Part shown: in pieces, positions 37,501 to 43,200 of the stretch | How positions within the stretch are numbered: position 1 is the stretch's first letter | Layout: each line of letters begins with the position of its first letter | DNA from: Pomphorhynchus laevis | Taxonomy: Eukaryota > Acanthocephala > Palaeacanthocephala > Echinorhynchida > Pomphorhynchidae | Assembly: GCA_012934845.2 (NCBI GenBank) | Contig: WNNJ02003349.1 | Location: forward strand, 44,262-108,261 | Length of the DNA: 64,000 nt | Reading direction: 5' to 3' | Translations under genes and position numbers: made by a program | The notes under the pieces: generated by a model | Seen by the model: the letters and a program-made list of their open reading frames with translations, nothing else | Told to the model about the DNA's origin: nothing | Databases searched by the model: none

Positions 37501-38529
37501 TACAACAATATTTGGGTATAAATATAAAATATAAGTATATAAAAAGTTTACTGGTGTTGTTCTAAGTTACTATAACAAGTAACAACATCAAAGCAGTTGG
37601 AATAAAATTAGAATTAAAATAGTGCTGATTCGAACAAATTTTTCTGTATTCGACAAATATGTTTAATGATCAGGAGGATAATTTGATATGAAAGAATTCA
37701 ACTAATTTACAAGTAGTTGCATTTATTGGGACACAACAACTGCAAATCGAAAAAGGTTGTATATCCATATTCTTGTTATGCATGTGGTAAACAATATATA
37801 TACGAATTAGGGATCTAAAAGAATATTCGTGCAAATAGCAGAAGAGAGGCCACATAATACATAGTAAAGCAACTACTGATGACATTATTACACACTTGTG
37901 CGAGTTCCCGATCATAGGGATAAAACATACTCTTATGCTTTATATATCCCTATGCTTGTCCCGATCATAGGGACTGATCTAGAGCTGAACAAGGACCACA
38001 AGTTGAAATTATTTTAGATCGTCTTACTTTATTTTAGATAGTCTCATTTTATTTGTTATTGATTAAATCATATCGACTAATATTTTTATCAAATTATGTA
38101 AAAGACGAAAAGTGCTTGATACAATTTAGCCACATTGAAGCGTGTGATAATGTGTTATATATGACGAAGTTGTAATTAATGTAATCAGAAGGATTGATAT
38201 ATTTTAATAGGTTTTGATATCATCTTGTTTTAGTAAAACATTTACTATTTATTTTAAAACTTACTTTTTAAGTCAGTAATCCCCTATAATTTGATGACAG
38301 TTAAATATTTAAAAATCATACTTTGACAAGTTTGAACAGTCTTATATTTACATAATAATTGATTTATGTGATTGAATATGTTAAATTGTTGTACCCGGGT
38401 TTTATTTTAAACAGCCATAATTGTATCTAATATTTTGTTAATTTGGTGTTTATTTGTTTAGGAATTTTTGTGGACAATGAAACGCAAATGTTTAAGAATA
38501 AAATGGTTCAAGGAGTAGTGCGTTTATAA
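14638..38529 (+). CDS. Shaw: Shaw-type (Kv3) voltage-gated potassium channel, four coding exons
   Basis: Coding exons are 14638-14957, 18813-19035, 35371-36433 and 38462-38529. Every junction is GT-AG and the phases join without gap, giving about 557 residues. Order: T1 tetramerisation domain (about 7-105) with the zinc set H71, C77, C98, C99; S1 about 183-203; an S1-S2 loop with an NSS glycosylation site; S2 about 268-288; S3; S4 about 332-347; S5; filter TVGYGD at 413-418; S6 with PVPV near 444. The S4 has four basic residues ([10 protein letters not shown]) where vertebrate Kv3 has six; this is the Shaw pattern. The subunit forms plasma-membrane tetramers conducting delayed K+ current in neurons and muscle. 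Drosophila Shaw is about 500 residues; the excess lies in the T1-S1 linker, S1-S2 loop and C-terminus. An AATAAA lies near 38717. Confidence 0.93.
15470..16230 (-). mobile_element. Two fragments of the AT-rich PLE, minus strand
   Basis: About 15470-15880 and 15890-16230 each carry the reverse complement of the segment after the RT core that is intact at 20.1-20.4 kb. The block TGCATGAATGCT with the long AT run after it appears in both. The first also holds terminal-region sequence near 15490-15600. Both are strongly decayed and lie in Shaw intron 1. Confidence 0.6.
16394..16605 (+). mobile_element. Small palindromic element, copy 1
   Basis: It opens with AGGAACTGGATCAAA, carries two inverted arms (TTTCGCTAACCTCTGTTAGC and its near complement), closes with ATCCAGCTCC and ends with a tail TTATCAATAATGGATCATC. 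Copies at 40.5 and 41.9 kb have the same layout. The hammerhead-like core of this copy is degraded (CAAAAGATGC in place of CTGAAGATGC). No clear target duplication is seen. Confidence 0.6.
17289..17851. mobile_element. MITE-like element with about 115-bp inverted ends
   Basis: The left end (CGCTACTTCCAAATTTCACT) and right end (AGTGAAATTTGGAAGTAGCG) are inverted repeats that extend about 115 bp with small differences. Inside lie about three tandem copies of an 82-bp unit (17459-17700, TTGACAAAATTGTTTG). Long inverted ends with an internal satellite and no ORF point to a non-autonomous DNA element. A target duplication is not obvious. Confidence 0.7.
17459..17700. repeat. 82-bp tandem repeat, about three copies
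   Basis: Units start at about 17459, 17541 and 17623 with TTGACAAAATTGTTTGT. The third is shortened. The array is the core of the inverted-end element around it. Confidence 0.85.
18813..19035 (+). CDS. Shaw: Shaw coding exon 2: T1-S1 linker
   Basis: The acceptor TATGCTTAG ends at 18812 and the first base completes the arginine codon. The exon encodes [17 protein letters not shown], close to the Drosophila Shaw linker, and ends with [14 protein letters not shown] just before S1. The donor is AAAG then GTGAGA, in phase 0. An in-frame upstream ATG near 18805 lies inside the intron and is not used. Confidence 0.9.
19380..20800 (+). mobile_element. AT-rich PLE copy 1: RT fragment and terminal region
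   Basis: The plus strand reads [20 protein letters not shown] (first catalytic aspartate), then [20 protein letters not shown], and after a stop a YIDDICLFN box and thumb sequence including [15 protein letters not shown]. No GIY-YIG domain is seen after it. A terminal region follows at 20440-20800, ending ACTCAGTTAGCTGATTTGAT. The grip motif differs clearly from the intact PLE at 25.7 kb, so this is another lineage. It lies in Shaw intron 2. Confidence 0.75.
20970..21660 (-). mobile_element. AT-rich PLE terminal region, minus strand, with a nested palindrome
   Basis: The inverted end begins at about 20975 (CAGCTAACTGAGTCTAC) and runs through GTATCAGAATAAGGATTAGA to about 21660. It is the reverse complement of the terminal region at 20440-20800. 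A 216-bp palindromic element interrupts it at 21110-21325. Confidence 0.7.
21110..21325. mobile_element. Palindromic insertion, arms about 90 bp
   Basis: The interval 21113-21293 is a near-perfect palindrome centred at about 21202 (TTCAAGCAAAC, TGTTTGCTTGAA). It is followed by a tail of about 32 bases without a partner. ATAAGATT stands on both sides (21102-21109 and 21326-21333) and is a single site in the uninterrupted terminal repeats elsewhere, so this is an insertion with an 8-bp duplication. Confidence 0.65.
21690..23900 (+). mobile_element. PLE copy with upstream terminal repeat; RT core missing
   Basis: A partial 358-type terminal repeat (21690-21840) precedes the reading start at 21850 ([17 protein letters not shown]). 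Plus-strand pieces follow in order: the N-terminal region, [39 protein letters not shown], a [17 protein letters not shown] block, FEFNG at 22815-22830, then directly [11 protein letters not shown] and the thumb. The block from the grip motif through YIDD is absent, so an internal deletion of some hundreds of bases joins the two sides near 22830. Degraded GIY-YIG sequence lies at 23490-23720. The 3' hairpin motif is at 23840-23880. Confidence 0.75.
23840..23885 (+). other. PLE 3' hairpin motif
   Basis: ATTGACAAAGCTC, loop CAAA, GAGCGAAACG, then TTTTCAATAAAA. The layout (TTGANAA, hairpin, CGAAACG, AATAAA) repeats at the 3' end of other PLE copies here. It resembles a hammerhead core (CTGANGA, helix II, GAAA) with changed bases and no good cleavage triplet. 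Confidence 0.55.
23966..24031. repeat. (TA)n microsatellite
   Basis: About 33 TA units directly abut the outer end of the inverted PLE arm. A similar tract lies at the other end of the composite. Confidence 0.95.
24032..25680 (-). mobile_element. Inverted 5'-truncated copy of the intact PLE
   Basis: The minus strand encodes the same protein as the C-terminal half of the plus-strand PLE, from [15 protein letters not shown] through [10 protein letters not shown] and the GIY-YIG domain to KLKREKPP. I see no residue difference over about 500 positions. The copy begins at GATCATACGTGGG-type sequence at 25680 and lacks the N-terminal third. It and the full copy stand head to head, separated by about 1.07 kb of unique sequence. 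Such truncated inverted partners are typical of Penelope insertions. Confidence 0.9.
25690..28245 (+). CDS. Intact PLE protein: RT plus GIY-YIG endonuclease
   Basis: An uninterrupted reading frame gives about 851 residues from the first ATG after the inverted-copy junction; the frame stays open upstream into antisense of the inverted arm, so the true start is uncertain. In order, counting from that ATG: an N-terminal region with [10 protein letters not shown] (about 239); FYMLPKIHK and GRPIISNCG (308-331); [11 protein letters not shown] (about 380); [20 protein letters not shown] (about 441); [10 protein letters not shown] (about 477); TTFLDIKI (about 519); a cysteine-rich linker (CKASRCACC, about 701); and GIY-YIG ([20 protein letters not shown], about 740) with a late HYWIGQL. 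All catalytic motifs are present. The protein should nick DNA and prime reverse transcription of its own RNA. It lies in Shaw intron 2. An identical partial inverted copy suggests recent insertion. Confidence 0.92.
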   Translation: MQFCARHHVTPRGLKIKKSLEVNWNLIPPSKRTSFQNRFQKTIRHAERNFVCIVRDFYGYVTNTNHLSIENDLYNNLLQRKCSKLKNQNHINISIQQLSHIEYHPNRRKWRKPTDFNTRNFNISERFEQTNNNIVVNLTPEDISAEQLRVLNLGLNYIPAQREFSRQQLFTTIKKAADIAFKPIDNDNLKYTMKSLFLGSKYLEKYEELHPNTCYHTNLGKSESIALKELASNTRIIIKPADKGGNIVLWGTDQYIEEAYRQLLSPSYIEVSVEETIKAIQEVRDAVKSLDINISKNLMNEEGKPGRFYMLPKIHKPIRPCIGRPIISNCGMATELLSKHLHKELKYLLKNIKSYVGSTDDTLRKLINLKFDTTCYTIATLDVESLYTSINNKKGIEAVYRRMTQAGWEDKRKDSIVKLLTTVLENNYFEFDGHYYRQREGTAMGTSVAPVYANLYVADIEENFIVNMTIKPKIWLRYIDDILIIFPGKPSELEQSIINLNRMSELKFSLNMNEDAQSTTFLDIKITMDNNTTLKTDVYRKNNWIPSYIHSRSCHPSYMKRNVIYNEALRCKKICSVSELFEAQMDELTKNFIQRGYREKLVRKQINKARLKSRKQLLQKTERTNQPKSFVAIPYHPALKKLPSDIKIAYKTTVPKDFVSTTQPDTFFKKCRSFRDTLVRSKFTRNAHINTPPKFNGFSKCKASRCACCREIQEGNIFQSTITQMKYPIRGDYNCRTTGCIYKAECLDCKAQYVGETGRALKDRLTNRRADIKSRRTGKYSNTRDSKFNTDGVVEHCEEHPTHKFVTTVIEGALANAIERKKREHYWIGQLMTDRMLNTLSDYKLKREKPP
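28246..28450 (+). other. PLE 3' untranslated region with hairpin motif
   Basis: It contains TGATCAAGGC, loop GCAA, GCCGAAACG, then TAATAAATA at about 28320-28352. The same sequence lies inverted at 24080-24115 in the other arm. The arms match to about 28403; the plus copy adds about 48 bases (ending TTTTCTCTAG) before the (TA)n tract. Confidence 0.7.
28452..28528. repeat. (TA)n microsatellite
   Basis: About 38 TA units lie between the PLE 3' end and the TIR-bounded element. Confidence 0.95.
29162..29203 (+). ncRNA. Hammerhead ribozyme, type I layout (satellite unit 1)
   Basis: ACGGTA (29162-29167) and TACCGT (29198-29203) form a perfect 6-bp helix I. CTGATGA is at 29168-29174, helix II is GCTC/GAGC with loop CGTTA, and GAAA is at 29188-29191. 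The cleavage triplet is GTA (29195-29197), so scission is expected after 29197. Helix III is minimal: one A-U pair next to an A-G mismatch. Minimal helix III hammerheads are known to act best as dimers, which a tandem array would supply. Confidence 0.82.
29626..29667 (+). ncRNA. Hammerhead ribozyme, type I layout (satellite unit 2)
   Basis: The same core as the copy 464 bp upstream: helix I ACGGTA/TACCGT, CTGATGA at 29632-29638, helix II GCTC/GAGC, GAAA at 29652-29655, triplet GTA at 29659-29661. One base differs: C at 29656 replaces A, which restores a second helix III pair (AC with GT). This unit therefore looks better folded than its neighbour. Confidence 0.85.
29953..30016. repeat. Perfect 64-bp palindrome
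   Basis: The arms run from ATAATTTAAATATTAAAGAC to its exact complement, with the centre AGAATGCATTCT and no loop. A further copy of one arm's outer part (AATTTAAATATTAAAGACAG) follows at about 30022-30042. Function is unknown. Confidence 0.85.
30150..32520. mobile_element. Cluster of AT-rich PLE fragments in both orientations
   Basis: Minus-strand RT sequence lies at about 30170-30380 and 30470-30900 (reverse complement of the RT at 19.7-20.3 kb). Plus-strand terminal pieces are at about 30940-31180, 31400-31560 and 32280-32515. A minus-strand N-terminal piece at about 31570-32100 reads [20 protein letters not shown]. All are decayed. The number of original insertions cannot be settled by eye. 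Confidence 0.55.
32520..33980. other. AT-rich intron sequence, nothing recognised
   Basis: No ORF, no element end and no repeat of note were found in this part of Shaw intron 2. Confidence 0.4.
33990..35360 (+). mobile_element. AT-rich PLE fragments up to the Shaw exon 3 acceptor
   Basis: Decayed RT sequence (about 34020-34260) matches the grip-to-YIDD region at 19.8-20.0 kb. A terminal region follows at about 34420-34800. A second terminal piece at about 35130-35360 carries the AGTTCCTCCTGGTGACAT block and ends within about 15 bases of the Shaw exon 3 acceptor. Confidence 0.6.
35371..36433 (+). CDS. Shaw: Shaw coding exon 3: S1-S6 membrane core
   Basis: The acceptor TTTCCTAG ends at 35370 and the exon opens with [12 protein letters not shown] (S1). 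All six segments, the pore helix ([11 protein letters not shown]) and the TVGYGD filter are on this exon, followed by the basic SKLPKKRRR segment after S6 and a long unstructured tail. The donor is ACACAAG then GTAATT at 36433. Reading through the donor would add only about nine residues before a stop, so a short alternative C-terminus is possible. Confidence 0.93.
36880..37920 (+). mobile_element. PLE fragment: RT and GIY-YIG pieces
   Basis: An open piece at 37189-37383 reads [20 protein letters not shown] and [12 protein letters not shown], the RT grip region. Before it, near 37110-37190, lies a degraded first-aspartate block. Near 37735-37900 a cysteine pair and KQYIYELGI mark a decayed GIY-YIG domain. 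It lies in Shaw intron 3. Confidence 0.65.
38462..38529 (+). CDS. Shaw: Shaw coding exon 4: C-terminus
   Basis: The acceptor (TTATTTGTTTAG) ends at 38461. The exon completes the glycine codon begun in exon 3 and encodes [20 protein letters not shown], then RL and TAA. Phase agreement and a good polypyrimidine tract support it. No domain is expected here, so it rests on splice logic alone. An AATAAA about 190 bases later fits a 3' end. Confidence 0.65.
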
Positions 38530-39210
38530 TAATATCAAAGCTATTAAAACAGTAAATCTCGGTAAAACGCAATACTTAAATTTTTCATTTAGTAACTGTG
38601 TACTTTCCGAAAAATGTGTATTCTGAGATTTAATATGACATGTCTATAATTCTTAGCCTTAATACTATAACAGATAAAATGACATTTTCTTATGGTTAAA
38701 ACTCCGAATGTAATTCAAATAAAAGTTTACCCTAATACAAGCACTTACTAATTACAAGTAAATAAAAATAATTTACCTTTTAAAAAAAGGTAAATAAAAA
38801 TCAAATATACTGGTTAGTTAGCTGTGTGGATAATTAGATTGCGGTAATTAACCGTTAAAAAAACACTTTATTTTAATCTAACTGCCCTTTACAATTACCA
38901 TTTTACAAGTCCAATGCATGTAGCAATCTGCGGTAGTCAATGTTGCCGTGAAATAGATAAGTAACTGTGAGTCTGATCTCACATTGAGTTTAGGTAAGTA
39001 AGTTAAACAGCAGCAGCTGTACCAAATAAAAAAGCGTGATTATGAAAACGACGAAATTAATATTAGAAAATTTGAGAAATTTTTCTTTTGTTTTTTAACT
39101 ATATTCGACAATACTATTTTTTAGAGTAGCAACATATATTTGATTTAAAGTAAATACGATAGCAATATAGACAACTACCGATCTGAATAGAGCCAGGCTA
39201 ACTTTATAAA

Positions 39211-40205
39211 TTAAGCTACGAAATTGTGAATTCTTTGAACGATTGTGCTTAATATTTGATCTAGATCTTCGACATTTATACTTTTCCGCAAATTTATCTG
39301 CAGTAATTCTGCCGTTGACATTTTTACTGGCCCGCTCGCTATGTGCTGGTAATTTGTTTCATTCTTTTTGACTACCAGTATCCAGCAAATTGGAACTGTT
39401 TTAGAGATGAAACAACTTATTTTTTCCTTCGCCTGCAACGCCATCTGATCAATTTGCTCTGTTTCCAAATCTGAATTGTCATTTTCAGAGGAAATTGTAT
39501 TTGTTATTCTCTCTGCTAGATTTGGCGATACATGCATTTCCGAATCTGACGGATGTCCGTCGTGGGTGTCGTGTGAAATAAAATGCCAAAGATTTTGGTT
39601 ATTTCTTATAATGAACGGTAAAAACACATTTCCAAAGTCTTTAACTCTGAAATCAGTAGTTGTGTCACTTACACGTTGAAATACTATTAGAACCTTTGCA
39701 TTTGATATTTTACTTGCATTAGTGACGTTAATACCAATTCCATCATAATCGGTTTCTGACATATTATTATCTATTATAGGGATCGATGCTACTGCAATAC
39801 TTTTTAGTGTGTTGGAAAGCTCAGTATTTTGTTTTATTAATTCGTGAATGTAATCATCATAATTGCCCTCGCCTTCTTCGTGGATCATATTCGTTGCTTC
39901 AATCCCTTCTGTTATATCATACTCGTCTGATTCTTCTGATCCGTTTAATTTAGAATCATGCTTATTGTCTGCATGTGAGATTTTACTTCCCAAATCATTA
40001 CCTCTTAAATTTGTATCTTCAATTGGAATTTTATTTTTTACTTCTGCTTGGATATTGGCGTTTTGTGAGATTATCTGCCTTACTGTTCGGTTAGAAACTA
40101 TGGCAGCGGTAGAAATGTCAGCCAAATTGTCACGCACATGTAAATCATCGCTTGCATTTGAAGGCATTGCCCTATTATTGTTAGTAACATTTGAAATTAC
40201 TCTGT
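39211..40205 (-). CDS. Membrane-protein gene, exon 2 (ectodomain)
   Basis: On the minus strand the frame is open from the acceptor at 40206-40207 to TAA at 39211-39213 and begins RVISNVTNNNRAMPSN. Codon use and length mark it as real coding sequence in an AT-rich region. It has acidic stretches (EESDEYDITEG, EEGEGNYDDYI) and a C-terminal globular-looking part with two cysteines (about 10 residues apart). Confidence 0.78.
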
Positions 40206-43200
40206 CTAAATTAAAGAAAAATATTTACCTAATTTTGTCGTAGTTTAAATTCTCTGTTAGATATTAAGCTAATCATTTACAGTAAATGATTAGATCAGCT
40301 AATTAGGTCAACGTATTTAAATTACAAATAAATTGCTATAAAATTTAACAGTAAAAAATATACCTAAATTAAAAATATAGATAAATAATTATAAATAATA
40401 AATAATTATTATATAAGATTTTATACAACTTATATTTATATAAAGTTAAAATTTAAAATTGAAATTTAAAATAAAAGTCAATTTTATGAATTGATTAATA
40501 AATAACAGACGATGTATAATTATTGGAGCTGGATCAAAAGAAAGTAGAAATTATTTTTGATATTTCGCTAACTTCTCTGTTAGCAATTTTAGAAAATTAA
40601 TAATCTAATCATTAATCATCTTCAGAAAAATCATCTTCAGGTAGTTTTCTGAAGATGCTAACAGAGAAGTTAGCGAAATATCAAAACTAATTTCTTCTTT
40701 CCTTTGATTTAGCTTCAATACATATTTATCAATAATGAATCTGCATCAACTATTTAAAAACAGACGATGTATTCGAATGAGAAATAAAAGTCATTAGAAT
40801 GAATTGCTATGTTATCAGGTTTCGGCCTCTATTCTTCGACCCGATAAAGCAGCGGGGCAAAATACTCGCTAATAACGTATTTCCTTTGATGAAATTTGAT
40901 AATTTAGTGTATCTTATTGTAATACAAAGCATATTATTTATCATAAATCCATAAAACATTTTCGCTTACTAGTTTAAATTTATTTTTAATAATATTTTGT
41001 TAACTTATAAATTCTACTTTTTCTGCTTGATTTTATTTTTATAGTAATTTAGTTTAAAATATGCCCTGTTAAAATTACATTTGTGCATCATCTAATCGTA
41101 TGTTTAGACATAATAAATTATCCATTCGAGACAAGTTCTTTTTATAAATTTTACACCGTTTCGGTCAGACACAGTGACCCTTTTCAAGATAGTATTTGTT
41201 TTTAAAAATTGCCCTATATCCCATGAGTATTGAAGAATACGAAGAAATTTCCTTAGTCCGTAGTATCCGTTGGGAATCTGTAGATTATAGTTCGATTGTT
41301 CGATTTATTACCATGCATCATTTTACCTCTGTTATTGATGTGCGTAAACTCAATTATTAAACGCCTATAGTTATTTGGTTTTATATAAAAGGAACATGTC
41401 ATCTGCTATTTTGAACCATTTCATAATAAAAAACACCACGTTGTGTTTAAAGATGTTCGAATACTTGCAAATGAGCCCGAAGACTATAGATGTTTAATAC
41501 TTGAGTCTATACACATCAATGGGAGAGGTGAAAAATATGCATGTTAATAATTCGTTATTAATTTAAAAATATGTAAAACTTATTGAGTTTAAGAGACTAT
41601 GTAATAGTCTTTCACCTCAATGGGAGAGGTGAAAAATATGCATGTTAATAATTCGTTATTAATTTAAAAATATGTAAAACTTATTGAGTTTAAGAGACTA
41701 TGTAATACACTATTTTCAATTATTATCAAAAATCAAACTTGTTCGCTGCCTTTTATATGGACGGATGATACAAGAAAAATAGAAGTCACTGTCTTAATTT
41801 AAAACAATGTAAGATTAGCGTGTCTAGACTGACATAAATAATAATTTCGTTGAAAGATTTCAGTGATATTTACGTTTTTTTTAGACGATAAAATATTGAT
41901 TTTAAATAGTTGATACTGATCTATTATTGATGAATAATTATCTGATCTGGATCAAAGAAAAGAGGATTTTTTTCGATATTTCGCTAACTTCTGTTAGCAT
42001 CTTCAGAAAATTACCTGAAGATGAAAATTATCTGATGTAATTTTCTGAAGATGCTAACAGAAGTTAGCGAAATATTAAAAAATTCCTATTTTCTTTGATC
42101 CAGCTCCAATAATTATCTATAAAATAGTGACATAACAAAGAAAATCAATATCGCTATGTTCCTGAATAAAATAATCTAAACTTACGATTAGTATAAACAT
42201 ACTTATAAGCTTATTTATTGAATCAGTAGCTGATGAGGTTCACCAATACTGAAATGTAGCGTACTGCTATTAACTTAGAGATTGGATTGAAGCAACGTGC
42301 AATGCCATCAAAAATGTCAATTGCTATAATGACTGCACAATTATATAATTTTGAAACTAGGAAACAAACTATAAATGACTAGTTTAATAATTGCAATTAA
42401 TTGCAAAGCAATAGGTAAGTTTTCAATTCGTAAGGTTGCGCCTTCCTTACGTTAATTTAATTTAAAATCTGAAATAATTTCAATTAAATTTGAAAAATGT
42501 AATAATAAAGTCTTTCATTAAATCTAAATATCAATTAAGCAGACAAGTCGAGTGATTGTTAGCCGGCATTGAAGGCTTAAACGTGAAACGTAGGTATTGG
42601 ATCAGTAGCTGATGAGGTCTACCAATGCTGAAATGTAGCGTACTGATGTTGGCTTATAAGTATAGAATTAAATAAACGGGTAGTGCCATCAAAATTTCAA
42701 TCGTAACAATGGCTGCGCAATAATATCGACTTAAAATAAATATTCATATTTATACCAGAGAACTGATTTTAAGGTCTCTTATTTATTTAAAACGCTTTGG
42801 CTAGAGTGATGCATCTGCGTTAATAATTCTGTACAACCAATCAAGAAAATTTGAACGAGATAAAATCAAAATTCAAAAATTTTAAACAAAAATATAATTG
42901 ACATAACATCTTATATTCTTAGAATATCATATAACTGCAATAAAGTATGAGTTCTTCTCAGTGTCGGGTTTTGATAAAATTGTTTGTGAAATTTCAAAAT
43001 ATTCGCTATAGACATCATTCGCACTCTATGTGTAAGTAAACATATATACAATATATCCACAAGTTCAATATAATTGAACTTGTCGATAGCAGAAATATGT
43101 TAACTTTGTTGACAATATAACATTGAAGTCAATAATTTAAATTAAAGGTTTTATTTTTTCGTTTATATGTAGATGAGAATTTGGATCCAATTATAGTGTA

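Larger units (their letters stand above)
40285..41060 (-). mobile_element. AT-rich PLE terminal region, minus strand, interrupted by a palindromic element
   Basis: It begins at about 40295 (CAGCTAATTAGGTCAACGTA) and continues after the nested insertion with GTTTCGGCCTCTATTCTTCG at about 40815. Its single 14-bp site ACAGACGATGTAT-type sequence is duplicated around the nested element. It lies in the intron of the membrane-protein gene. Confidence 0.7.
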
